NCBI GenBank assembly: GCA_963707125.1
Contig: CAVPOU010000019.1
Coordinates: 124,001 to 188,000, forward strand
Source of the DNA: CAVPDE01 sp963707125
GTDB taxonomy: Bacteria > Desulfobacterota > DSM-4660 > Desulfatiglandales > HGW-15
Direction: 5' to 3'
Length of the DNA: 64,000 nucleotides
Every line of letters begins with the position of its first letter. Position 1 is the stretch's first letter. The translations under genes and the position numbers were made by a program. This document shows, piece after piece, positions 27,214 through 35,905 of the stretch. Under the pieces are notes generated by a model. That model did no database searches and had not been told where the DNA came from. It saw only the letters and a program-made list of their open reading frames with translations.

Positions 27214-27243
27214 GAAAAGAAAAAATCCTCTCAAAAGAGGAGC
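27214..27243 (-). terminator. Rho-independent terminator after cooC
   Basis: On the minus strand CTCCTCT, loop TTTG, then AGAGGAT is followed by TTTTTCTTTT. It lies about 143 bp downstream of the cooC stop. Confidence 0.75.
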
Positions 27244-27385
27244 CCCCACCATATTGAAGTGAAAATGCCTTGTCAAGAATTTTTTACCAGTAAATTGAAG
27301 GCTTTTCCCAGTTAGATCGTCTACATGTGGTAGGATGGAAAAGATTTCTACAAAATATTGGAGTCAGACCCTGGGCCGTATGATT

Positions 27386-28132
27386 TCACAGAAGAATTCT
27401 TTCAAAGATACTGAAGGCGGCTTCCACGGCTTTGCTTTTCATCGTAAGCTGCGTGGTCGGTTTTCCACTGAGATCGAATTCCCTGATGAGGGGATCGTCC
27501 GGGATGATCCCTGAAAGCTCAAGCCCGAATTCCCGGACGCTCTTCTCGATGTCCGTTTCCTGATTCTCCTTGGCCTGATTGACAAGGAAGGCCTTTCGCT
27601 TGATGCTCAGCGGGAGTTCCTGGGTAAGTCCAACGATCCTGGCGGCCGCCTGAATTCCTCGCCGGCTCGGGTCGGAAACAATAAGGAGGAGATCGATGTT
27701 GTTGGTCGTCAGCCGGCTGATGTGCTCCATTCCTGCTTCATTGTCCACCACGACGTAGGCGTAATTCTTGATTAATCTGTCCAGATAGTTGGTGAGAAGG
27801 GTATTCGCCGCACAGTAGCACCCCGGTCCTTCAGGCCTTCCCATGACGACGAGATCGTAGCCCTTAGCTTCCACGAGGGCCTGCTCCAGTTTCATTTCCA
27901 TAAAAATGTCTTTGGTCATTCCGGTGGCAACACCTTTCTTCATCTCCTCCCGGGCGTCTCCAATGGTTTCCTCCACCTCCAACCCGAGGACTTCATTGAG
28001 GTTGGCATTCGCGTCCGCATCCACCGCCAGCACGGGGACCTTTCCCTTTTCCACGAGGTATTTAATCAGCAAACCGGCAACCGTTGTTTTGCCTGTTCCG
28101 CCTTTTCCGGCCAAACCAATGGAGTAAGCCAT
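27386..28132 (-). CDS. cooC: CooC-type nickel-insertion ATPase (AcsF/CooC)
   Basis: A 248-residue MinD-like ATPase with the deviant P-loop GKGGTGKTT at about 10-18. It has the CooC metal-binding pair in GPGCYCAAN (Cys-x-Cys) and a switch II region VVVDNEAGMEHISR. CooC proteins dimerise on ATP binding and deliver Ni to CODH or acetyl-CoA synthase. The start ATG follows AGGAGG. It is transcribed away from dnaA, lies upstream of the acs operon on the same strand, and has its own terminator. Which enzyme it matures cannot be told from sequence; the acs cluster next door favours AcsB. Confidence 0.9.
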   Translation of the reverse strand: MAYSIGLAGKGGTGKTTVAGLLIKYLVEKGKVPVLAVDADANANLNEVLGLEVEETIGDAREEMKKGVATGMTKDIFMEMKLEQALVEAKGYDLVVMGRPEGPGCYCAANTLLTNYLDRLIKNYAYVVVDNEAGMEHISRLTTNNIDLLLIVSDPSRRGIQAAARIVGLTQELPLSIKRKAFLVNQAKENQETDIEKSVREFGLELSGIIPDDPLIREFDLSGKPTTQLTMKSKAVEAAFSIFERILL

Positions 28133-28158
28133 TATATCCTCCTGCTCGGGAAATTTTA

Positions 28159-28187
28159 GTTGCCATTCAGATAAGATTTTTCTAATA
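28159..28187 (+). promoter_or_regulatory. Sigma70-like promoter of dnaA
   Basis: TTGCCA (28159-28164) and TAATAT (28182-28187) are 17 bp apart, with a start site expected near 28194, about 28 bp before the dnaA ATG. Confidence 0.6.
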
Positions 28188-28221
28188 TTCAGGCACCGTT
28201 AAACCAAGAAACCACTCTGCT

Positions 28222-29523
28222 ATGAGCCATAAGAAAGACATTTGGGTAGAGGTCTCCAGGAGTATAGAATCTAAGATGAGTAAGGGGGAATACAAGACTT
28301 GGTTCTCCCGAACTTCATTGAAGAGGTTTGACCCCCAAGTTGTGGTTCTTGGAGTGCCGAACAAGTTCGTGGCAAACTGGTTGAATGATAACTATCTGAT
28401 TGACATAAAAAAGTCATTCAAGAAAATCGCCAAGATCTCCCCAAGCATCCATTTTTCCTATGACCATGGCGCAACAGAGAGAGAGCCCCGCGAGGTTGAA
28501 AAAACAGAAATTTACCTGAAGCGCAGACTTAATCCTTCAATGACTTTTGATAATTTCATCACAGGGGACTGCAACCGATTTACATGGTCTACCGCACAAG
28601 AGGTCGCTGAGAGAAGAACAGAAGAGTACAACCTCTTGTATATGTATTGCGTGAGCGGGTTAGGAAAGACCCACCTCCTTCATGCGATCGGGAATCATCG
28701 GCTCAAGAAGAATCCTCGTTGCCGCTTGAGATATCTTTCTTCTGATGCCTTTAGTTCGGATTTTATTTACTCCATAAAGAGCGACAGGCTTGACGATTTC
28801 AGGCTGGAGTTGTCAAACCTTGATCTTCTGCTCTTTGATGATATCCATCATCTGGCGAATCGCGAGAAGACGCAGGAGGAGTTTCTTTCTATTTTCAATA
28901 CCCTTTACAGCCAGAAGAAACAGATCGTGATTGCCGGTGACGGCGCACCCAATAAACTGAGGAATATCAACCCGGAGTTGAAGTCTCGGTTGGGCTGGGG
29001 GTTGTTGGCCGATATTCACGACCCGGATCAGAACCTCAAGATATCCATCCTCCAAAAAAAGGCTGCTGAAGATAATTTGAGTCTGCCTGAGGATGTGGTG
29101 TTTTTCCTGTCGAATTCGAGTAACAACATCAATAATCTTTTGAAAAATATGATTCGCGTGGAGACATTTGCGTCCCTCAACGATGGGCCGGTTACTATTT
29201 CCATGGTCAAGGCTCTCATGCGAGACAAGAACACAAGTGAAATCAACCTCGAAGACATCATGACGACCACGGCCGGGTGTTTCAATATTTCCATGAGTGA
29301 TCTCCTTTCCAATAAGAAGAACCGTATTTATTCGTATCCCCGACACCTGGCCATGTATCTGGCTAGAAAATACACGGATCTTTCTTTTAAGGAAATTGGC
29401 TATTCCTTTAGCCATAAGGATCATTCAACCGTGATCCACGCGCTCAGAAAGATCGAAAAAGAAAAGGATAAGAAGAAGGAAGTTCAGAAAGATCTCAGTA
29501 AGATTGAGAGCCTTCTTGGCTGA
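28222..29523 (+). CDS. dnaA: Chromosomal replication initiator DnaA, divergent
   Basis: The 433-residue protein has all four DnaA domains: N-terminal domain I (about 1-80), a short linker, an AAA+ domain (about 105-320) and a helix-turn-helix domain IV (about 340-433) with KDHSTVIHALRKI. Gene order dnaA-dnaN-gyrB-gyrA supports the call. Several usually conserved positions differ. The P-loop reads CVSGLGKT (143-150), with Cys for the first glycine. Box VII keeps the Arg finger (Arg256) but has Glu at 252 where an Arg is usual. Sensor II has Asn304 in place of the invariant Arg. The domain IV signature has SHKDHS for GGRDHS/T. Walker B (LLLFDD) is intact. Weak or altered ATP control is inferred. 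Confidence 0.9.
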   Translation: MSHKKDIWVEVSRSIESKMSKGEYKTWFSRTSLKRFDPQVVVLGVPNKFVANWLNDNYLIDIKKSFKKIAKISPSIHFSYDHGATEREPREVEKTEIYLKRRLNPSMTFDNFITGDCNRFTWSTAQEVAERRTEEYNLLYMYCVSGLGKTHLLHAIGNHRLKKNPRCRLRYLSSDAFSSDFIYSIKSDRLDDFRLELSNLDLLLFDDIHHLANREKTQEEFLSIFNTLYSQKKQIVIAGDGAPNKLRNINPELKSRLGWGLLADIHDPDQNLKISILQKKAAEDNLSLPEDVVFFLSNSSNNINNLLKNMIRVETFASLNDGPVTISMVKALMRDKNTSEINLEDIMTTTAGCFNISMSDLLSNKKNRIYSYPRHLAMYLARKYTDLSFKEIGYSFSHKDHSTVIHALRKIEKEKDKKKEVQKDLSKIESLLG

Positions 29524-29734
29524 CATTTTCACGACAAAGGTTTATGTGAGTGAACGCTATTTTGGAGTTTTAGGGATCAGAAAGTAGAGTGTGACGGATA
29601 GATCTCTTAAAACTTTTTAAAAGGGTCACGGTTTTTTAATAAAACATTCTCAGTTATTTTATTTGCTTATTTTAGTTTTAAACAAACCAACACCTATGAT
29701 GATGTATGATTATTAAAAGATCTTGGAGGTAATT
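29524..29734. other. Candidate origin region (AT-rich dnaA-dnaN spacer)
   Basis: The 211 bp are strongly AT-rich, particularly 29620-29690, with two TTATTTTA words that could serve as an unwinding element. No site matching TTATNCACA is visible here or in the 89 bp before dnaA. The origin assignment rests on gene context only. Confidence 0.35.
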
Positions 29735-30850
29735 ATGGAAGTAAGAATAGACAAAGATGAACTGATGAAGGCGGTTTCCAGAGTGCAAAGCATCATCGAG
29801 AAAAGAAGCAATATGCCTATTCTCTCCATGATCCTTCTTTCAGCTCAAGAAGCGTCGATCCAGATCTCTGCGACGGATCTTGAAATAAGCTTACAACAAA
29901 GAATACCAGCTGAAGTCGCTCAGCCCGGGAGTGTCACCATTTCCGGACGGAAGCTTTTTGAGATTCTAAAAGAGAGCAAGCATGCCACCATTCATATCAA
30001 AAAAAAGGAGAACAACTGGGTCTTTATCTCCGACGAACGCGCTAAATACAATCTCGCATCCCTCTCACCGGAGGAATACCCGGTCTTTGTGGAGCCGGAA
30101 GATGTTCCCATGGCTCAGCTCGACGGGGAGCTTCTTCGAGAAATGATCAACAAGACGATATTCTCCGTTACCCTGGAGGAAGCGGGATTTAAGCTCTCCG
30201 GAATTTTCACAGAGAAAGTCGTACGAGAAGGAAAGACCTATCTCCGAATGGTGTCCACAGATGGCCACCGTCTGTCTTTGATCGACAAAGAGGTGAAGGA
30301 TATTGAAAAGATTAAACTGGACGGTGGAGTGATGATTCCGAAAAAGGGAATGGCGGAATTAAGTAAGCTCGCGAGCGAAGGCGGCGCGCTTGAACTGGGC
30401 TTTAAACAGAGCAATTGTGTCGCGAGGAAGGATAACTCCTTGATCGTGATCCGGTTGCTGGAGAGCAAGTTCCCTGACTACAGCGCCGTGATCCCGAAAA
30501 AGGTCAAAGGGGTGGTGAAGATTAAAAGAGAAGATCTCCTTGATGGCATGAAAAAAATGATCATTCTTGCAACAGAGACGTACAGGGGAGTGAAAGTCAG
30601 CCTTGACAAAGGAGTCCTGGAGTTGGTCTCCATTAACCCAGACCTCGGGGACGCTCAAGAGAAGCTGGAGGTTGAATACAAGGGAGACCGACTGGAGGCG
30701 GGGTTTAATCCGCGCTATTTTATTGATGTGCTGCAGAACATGGCCACGGAGGTTGTGGATTTGGCTTTTATTGACAATTTAAGTCCCTGCGTCATTAAAG
30801 GAAAAGACGACGAGGGATTTCTCGGTCTGATTATGCCGATGAGGCTCTGA
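29735..30850 (+). CDS. dnaN: DNA polymerase III beta sliding clamp
   Basis: 371 residues from the ATG at 29735, which follows GGAGG by 6 bp; a frame four codons longer exists. Three clamp domains are recognisable, with EVRIDKDELMKAVSRVQSI at the start, the first-domain RSNMPILSMILLSA pattern, and a C-terminus ending GLIMPMRL, the usual beta-clamp ending. It holds DNA polymerase III on DNA. It ends 1 bp before gyrB, so the two are co-transcribed. Confidence 0.95.
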   Translation: MEVRIDKDELMKAVSRVQSIIEKRSNMPILSMILLSAQEASIQISATDLEISLQQRIPAEVAQPGSVTISGRKLFEILKESKHATIHIKKKENNWVFISDERAKYNLASLSPEEYPVFVEPEDVPMAQLDGELLREMINKTIFSVTLEEAGFKLSGIFTEKVVREGKTYLRMVSTDGHRLSLIDKEVKDIEKIKLDGGVMIPKKGMAELSKLASEGGALELGFKQSNCVARKDNSLIVIRLLESKFPDYSAVIPKKVKGVVKIKREDLLDGMKKMIILATETYRGVKVSLDKGVLELVSINPDLGDAQEKLEVEYKGDRLEAGFNPRYFIDVLQNMATEVVDLAFIDNLSPCVIKGKDDEGFLGLIMPMRL

Positions 30851-30851
30851 G

Positions 30852-33239
30852 ATGGTGGATCTAAATTCAAGTTACGGCGCAGCGGATATTAAAGTTTTAG
30901 AGGGCCTCGCGGCGGTTCGGAAAAGGCCGGCCATGTATATTGGGAACACGGCCTTTGAAGGATTGCACCACCTTGTTTACGAGGTTGTGGACAACAGCAT
31001 CGATGAAGCGCTTGCGGAATACTGCAACTTCATCGACATCAAGATCCTCGGGGACAACAGTGTTGTTGTCTTTGACAACGGCCGGGGCATTCCTGTGGAT
31101 ATCCACGAGACCGAGCACGTTCCGGCCCTTGAAGTGGTGATGACCAAGCTTCATGCCGGGGGCAAGTTCGACAATAAGAGCTACAAGGTTTCAGGAGGAC
31201 TGCACGGGGTGGGTGTTTCGGTGGTGAACGCTCTGGCCGAATTTCTTGAAGTAGAAGTGTATCGAGACGGCAAAATCTATTTCCAGCGTTTTGAGAGGGG
31301 CGACAAAGCGACGGAACTCAAGATCATCGGTGAGACCGCCAAGAGGGGCACGAAGATCCATTTCAGACCGGATCCGGAAATTTTTGAAACCATGGATTTT
31401 GATTTTGAGACCGTGTCCCGGCGAATGAGAGAACTGGCCTTTTTGACCCGGGGCGTCAAGATCCAGGTCGCGGACGAGCGGAGCGGAAAATCCAAAGAGT
31501 TCGTCTACGAAGGGGGCATCAAGTCTTTTGTTCAGTATCTCAACAAGAGCAAGGCCGCGCTTCACCCCGATCCGGTCTACATCAACGGTGAAAAGAACAA
31601 CGTGATGATAGAGGTATCGTTCCAGTACAACGATTCCTACAATGAAATCATCTGTGCTTTCGCAAACAACATCAACACCCGGGAGGGCGGGAGCCACCTG
31701 ATCGGATTCAAGTCCGCCTTGACGAGGAGCATCAATCAGTACTTGGGGAATTCGCCTCTGTCCAAGTCCTTCAAAGAGAAACTGACCGGAGAGGACGTGA
31801 GAGAAGGCTTGACCGCCGTGGTCAGCGTGAAACTCCCCAACCCCCAGTACGAAGGCCAGACCAAGAGCAAGCTTGGAAACAGTGAAGTCAAGGGTCTCAT
31901 GGAGACGGTGGTCAACGAAGGGCTCGGTGTATTTTTTGAAGAGAACCCGTCTGTGGCCAAGGCGATTGTTTCCAAGGTGATTGATGCGGCCAGGGCTCGA
32001 GAGGCCGCGCGCAAAGCCAAAGAGCTGGCGCGGCGCAAGGGAATCCTTGCGGATTTCTCTCTGCCCGGGAAGCTTGCCGACTGTCAGGAAAGAGACCCGG
32101 AGAGAAGCGAGGTCTTTATTGTGGAGGGGGATTCGGCGGGCGGCTCGGCCAAACAGGGAAGAGACAGAAGGTTTCAGGCCATTCTGCCCCTCAAGGGGAA
32201 GATCCTGAATGTGGAGAAGTCCCGGTTTGACAAGATGATGTCGAGCGATGAGATCAGGACCCTGATCGCTGCGCTGGGCGCCGGAATCGGAGACAAGGAC
32301 TACAACATTCAACGCCTTCGCTATCACAAGGTGATCATCATGACGGATGCGGATGTGGATGGGGCCCACATCCGCACCCTCCTCCTCACCTTCTTTTTCC
32401 GTCAAATGCCGGAACTGATCGAGAAAGGGTACCTCTACGTGGCCCAGCCGCCGCTCTATCGGGTGGCGGAGGGCAAGAAAGAACAGTATGTGAAAAACGA
32501 GGAGAATTTCAACGAGCTCATCATCAAAAGGATTGCCGAGAATGAACGGCTCCTCGTGGCAGACAAGGAAGATGTGTCAGGCCAGAAACTGAGCGTCTTC
32601 CTGAAGAACCTCATCCGGTATTACGACAATGTGAAGGAGCTCGAGAGAAGAGGATACAGCGAGGGATTCATCGAATTCATCGCCTCCTGCGCCGTCAAAG
32701 ACAAGGACTTCTACAAGACGAAGGAGTCCATGGAAGCGTTCATCCAGAGCCTGAGTGATGCCGGGTTTGACGTGCGGGACCTGCGGCTCGGCGAGGGAGG
32801 GCACTACGAATTCGGCGTTTCCGACCCCGGGAACGGCGGCCATCATTTCACGATCCAGTGGGACTTCTTCGTCTCCCCGCAAACAAGGCGAGTGATGGAG
32901 ATTGCGCGGCAGCTTAAGGACTTCAGAGGCCGCGAATTCAAGATCGGCGGGGAGACGGATGGAAAACTCCTCCAGGACTGGCCCTCTCTCCTCGAGGAAC
33001 TGATGCGCAGGGGCAAGAGTGGTTTAGGCATTCAGCGATACAAGGGCCTCGGGGAAATGAATCCGACCCAGCTTTGGGACACCACCATGGATCCAGAGAA
33101 AAGGAGCCTGCTTCGCGTGAAGGTGGAAGACGTGGTTGAGGCAGACGAGATCTTCACCATTCTGATGGGCGATAAGGTGGAACCGAGGAGGGAGTTCATT
33201 TATGCGAATGCCCTCGAAGTGAAGGAACTGGACATCTAG
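30852..33239 (+). CDS. gyrB: DNA gyrase subunit B
   Basis: The 795-residue protein has a GHKL ATPase domain (EVVDNSIDEALA, DNGRGIPVD, GGLHGVGVSVVNALA), a transducer domain, a TOPRIM domain (EGDSAGGSAKQGRDR, DADVDGAHIRTLLLTFFFR) and the C-terminal tail (QRYKGLGEMNPTQLWDTTMDP). The length is that of classical GyrB. It supplies ATP hydrolysis for negative supercoiling with GyrA. The adjacent gyrA and the TOPRIM insert region fit gyrase rather than topoisomerase IV. No oddities seen. Confidence 0.96.
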   Translation: MVDLNSSYGAADIKVLEGLAAVRKRPAMYIGNTAFEGLHHLVYEVVDNSIDEALAEYCNFIDIKILGDNSVVVFDNGRGIPVDIHETEHVPALEVVMTKLHAGGKFDNKSYKVSGGLHGVGVSVVNALAEFLEVEVYRDGKIYFQRFERGDKATELKIIGETAKRGTKIHFRPDPEIFETMDFDFETVSRRMRELAFLTRGVKIQVADERSGKSKEFVYEGGIKSFVQYLNKSKAALHPDPVYINGEKNNVMIEVSFQYNDSYNEIICAFANNINTREGGSHLIGFKSALTRSINQYLGNSPLSKSFKEKLTGEDVREGLTAVVSVKLPNPQYEGQTKSKLGNSEVKGLMETVVNEGLGVFFEENPSVAKAIVSKVIDAARAREAARKAKELARRKGILADFSLPGKLADCQERDPERSEVFIVEGDSAGGSAKQGRDRRFQAILPLKGKILNVEKSRFDKMMSSDEIRTLIAALGAGIGDKDYNIQRLRYHKVIIMTDADVDGAHIRTLLLTFFFRQMPELIEKGYLYVAQPPLYRVAEGKKEQYVKNEENFNELIIKRIAENERLLVADKEDVSGQKLSVFLKNLIRYYDNVKELERRGYSEGFIEFIASCAVKDKDFYKTKESMEAFIQSLSDAGFDVRDLRLGEGGHYEFGVSDPGNGGHHFTIQWDFFVSPQTRRVMEIARQLKDFRGREFKIGGETDGKLLQDWPSLLEELMRRGKSGLGIQRYKGLGEMNPTQLWDTTMDPEKRSLLRVKVEDVVEADEIFTILMGDKVEPRREFIYANALEVKELDI

Positions 33240-33344
33240 CAGACTGTAGACAGCAGGGCGCATAGAGCCAAGAGCAAGAGAGAGTGGGTTGAACTCTCTT
33301 GGATTCATGCTTTCTGCTTTATTGATGCGTTCGTAAAAAGCGCG

Positions 33345-33440
33345 AAAACGCCCTTTTCCGTCATACCGGCGGAAGCCGGTATCCAGTGTTCTTAATTCGC
33401 TACGATTTCACTGGACCCCGGTTTTCACCGGGGTGACGAC
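33345..33440. repeat. CGTCATACCGGCGGAAGCCGG-type palindromic repeat
   Basis: Arms CGTCATACCGGCGGAAGCC with GGTATCCAGTG on the left and CACTGGACCCCGG with CACCGGGGTGACG on the right form a long imperfect inverted repeat between gyrB and gyrA. A related copy lies at 51951-52018. Confidence 0.65.
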
Positions 33441-33484
33441 TTCTTACGAGTGCATTTTTATTGATTGATTGGGGAGTTGTTCCT

Positions 33485-35905
33485 ATGGATGTCAATCCAG
33501 CGCTGGACATGGTCAATATCGAAGAGGAGATGAAAAGATCTTATCTCGAATACTCCATGAGTGTGATTGTGGGGAGAGCGCTTCCCGACGTGCGCGACGG
33601 CCTGAAGCCGGTCCACCGCCGCGTGCTGTACGCCATGCACGAGATGAAGAACTATTTCAACAGGCCCTACAAGAAGTCGGCCAGGGTCGTCGGAGACGTG
33701 ATCGGAAAATTCCATCCCCATGGAGATGTGGCTGTTTACGATACCATTGTCCGGTTGGCGCAGGATTTTTCCATGAGATATCCCCTGGTCGACGGCCAGG
33801 GGAATTTCGGATCCGTGGATGGGGATCCTCCTGCGGCGATGAGGTACACGGAAGTCAGGATGACCCGTCTGGCCCAGAATTTTCTGGATGATATCGATAA
33901 AGAGACGGTGGATTTGAAGCCCAACTATGACGGTTCCCTCGAGGAACCCGCCCTCCTTCCCACCTCGATTCCCAACTTGCTCGTGAACGGGTCCTCCGGC
34001 ATTGCCGTGGGCATGGCCACCAACATCCCTCCCCACAATCTCACGGAAGTGACCCTGGCCGCCGAAAGGGTCATCGATGATCCGGAAGTCAAGGTGAAAG
34101 AGTTGATGAGGATTATTCCCGGCCCGGATTTTCCGACCGCCGGATTCATTCTGGCCACTGCCGGAATCAAGGAGGCCTATGAAACAGGGAAGGGCATCAT
34201 CAAGATTAGAGCAAGGGCCTTCATTGAGAAGGTGGGCCAGAACAGGGAGCGGATCATCGTCTCTGAGATCCCCTTTATGGTGAACAAGGCCAAACTCCTG
34301 GAGCGGATCGCAGAGCTGGTCAAGGAAAAAAAGGTCGAGGGGGTGGCGGACATCCGCGACGAATCAGACCGGGACGGCATGAGGATCGCCGTGGACGTAA
34401 AGCGGGAAGGAAACGCCCTGGTGATCATGAATCGGTTGTACAAGTACACCCAGATGGAAGTCTCCTTTGGGATCATTCTTCTGGCCATTGTCAAAGGCCG
34501 ACCGCAGGTTCTTAATCTCAAGGAGATGCTCGTTCTATTCGTCGAGCACCGGCGGGAGATCATCGTCAGGAGGACGATTTATGATCTCAAGAAGGCGGAA
34601 GAAAGAGCCCATATCCTGGAAGGCTTGAAAAAGGCCCTGGATGCTCTGGATGAAATTATCGAAGCCATCCGATCCTCCGCAGATCCCAAAGAAGCGAAAT
34701 CCAGGCTCGTGGCTGATTTTTCTCTCACCGAGGTGCAGGCCCAGGCCATCCTCGACATGAGACTTCAGAGGCTGACCGGGCTTGAAAGAGAAAAGATCCA
34801 TTCCGAATACCAGGAGCTCCTGAAAAACATCTCCCAGTACAAAACCATCCTGGCGAGTCCTGCCATGGTTCTTCAGATCATCAAAGACGAGATGAAGCAA
34901 ATTCGGGAGAGTTTTGGAGACGAGCGCCGAACCGAGATCCTTCATGAGGAAGGCCAGATTGATGTGGAGGACCTCATTGCTGAAGAGGACATGGTGGTCA
35001 CCATCAGCCATGAAGGCTATATCAAGAGAAATCCCATCAGTCTCTACAGAGCCCAGCGCAGGGGAGGCAAGGGGTTGACGGGCGCCAGACCCAAGGAAGA
35101 AGATTTTGTGGAGCTCCTCTTTGTCGCCTCTTCCCACGATTATCTGCTCTTCTTCACCAACAAGGGCCGGGTTTACTGGAAAAAGGTTCACGAGGTTCCG
35201 GAAGCCGGCCGCATGTCCCGCGGGAAAGCGATCGTCAACCTTCTTGAGCTTCAGAAAGGCGAACGGGTGGCGACGACGCTCGCCGTGAGGGGCTTTGAAA
35301 AGGACAAGTACGTGGTCATGGCCACCAAAGAGGGGCTCGTGAAGAAGACGGAGCTCGCTGCCTACAGCAACCCGAGAACAGGGGGCATTGTAGCCATCAG
35401 AATCAACGAAGAAGACGAGCTGATCGGAGTCAGAGTCTCAAGCGGGTCCCAGGACATTTTCCTGACCACCCGTCAGGGAAAGTCGGTCCGGTTCCATGAA
35501 GACGAAATCCGTGAAATGGGTCGTGTGGCAGCAGGCAACATCGGCATCCGAATGGAGTCCGGCGACGAAATGGTGGGAATGGACGTGCTCGATGAAGGAG
35601 CGACCATCCTCACGGTCACGGAAAAGGGCTTTGGAAAGAGGACGCGCACCGGGGAATACAGGGTCCAGGGGAGAGGAGGCAAGGGAATTGTGACGATCAA
35701 AACCACCCAGAGAAACGGTGTCGTGGTTTATGCGTGTCAGGTGACGGACCCGGATCAACTGATGATCATCACCGAGCAGGGCAAGATCATCCGGCTGAAG
35801 GTGGCGGACATTTCCGTCATTGGCCGGAACACTCAGGGTGTCAAGCTGATCGAAATCGCCGAGGGAGAAAAAGTCGTCGCTGTTGCCAAGGTCATTGAGG
35901 AATGA
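33485..35905 (+). CDS. gyrA: DNA gyrase subunit A
   Basis: 806 residues from the ATG at 33485, 8 bp after GGGGAG; the longer frame begins with TTG. The breakage-reunion domain contains the catalytic Tyr121 in AAMRYTE and the PHGD motif. The C-terminal beta-pinwheel carries the GyrA box QRRGGKG, which marks gyrase rather than ParC. It cuts and rejoins DNA with GyrB. The stop codon overlaps the birA ATG (ATGA). Length and motifs are normal. Confidence 0.96.
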   Translation: MDVNPALDMVNIEEEMKRSYLEYSMSVIVGRALPDVRDGLKPVHRRVLYAMHEMKNYFNRPYKKSARVVGDVIGKFHPHGDVAVYDTIVRLAQDFSMRYPLVDGQGNFGSVDGDPPAAMRYTEVRMTRLAQNFLDDIDKETVDLKPNYDGSLEEPALLPTSIPNLLVNGSSGIAVGMATNIPPHNLTEVTLAAERVIDDPEVKVKELMRIIPGPDFPTAGFILATAGIKEAYETGKGIIKIRARAFIEKVGQNRERIIVSEIPFMVNKAKLLERIAELVKEKKVEGVADIRDESDRDGMRIAVDVKREGNALVIMNRLYKYTQMEVSFGIILLAIVKGRPQVLNLKEMLVLFVEHRREIIVRRTIYDLKKAEERAHILEGLKKALDALDEIIEAIRSSADPKEAKSRLVADFSLTEVQAQAILDMRLQRLTGLEREKIHSEYQELLKNISQYKTILASPAMVLQIIKDEMKQIRESFGDERRTEILHEEGQIDVEDLIAEEDMVVTISHEGYIKRNPISLYRAQRRGGKGLTGARPKEEDFVELLFVASSHDYLLFFTNKGRVYWKKVHEVPEAGRMSRGKAIVNLLELQKGERVATTLAVRGFEKDKYVVMATKEGLVKKTELAAYSNPRTGGIVAIRINEEDELIGVRVSSGSQDIFLTTRQGKSVRFHEDEIREMGRVAAGNIGIRMESGDEMVGMDVLDEGATILTVTEKGFGKRTRTGEYRVQGRGGKGIVTIKTTQRNGVVVYACQVTDPDQLMIITEQGKIIRLKVADISVIGRNTQGVKLIEIAEGEKVVAVAKVIEE

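Larger units (their letters stand above)
27003..27385. other. Leader region of the acs operon and end of cooC transcript
   Basis: The 383 bp contain no gene. They hold the cooC terminator (27214-27243), a perfect 11-bp inverted repeat (27037-27061), and between them two similar words on the plus strand, GAGCGCACAAAGATCATCC and GAGCGCGCAAGGATGG. The acs operon promoter must lie here, but I cannot pick one confidently. Confidence 0.5.

Noticed and set aside
29524..29734. DnaA boxes in the dnaA-dnaN spacer
   Set aside because: TTTATGTGA near 29542 is only a distant match to the TTATNCACA type in either strand, so I did not annotate any box.
31191..32405. Minus-strand open frame of 404 codons inside gyrB
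   Set aside because: It is antisense to conserved gyrB motifs and its translation is low-information His/Asp/Val-rich sequence with no ribosome binding site.
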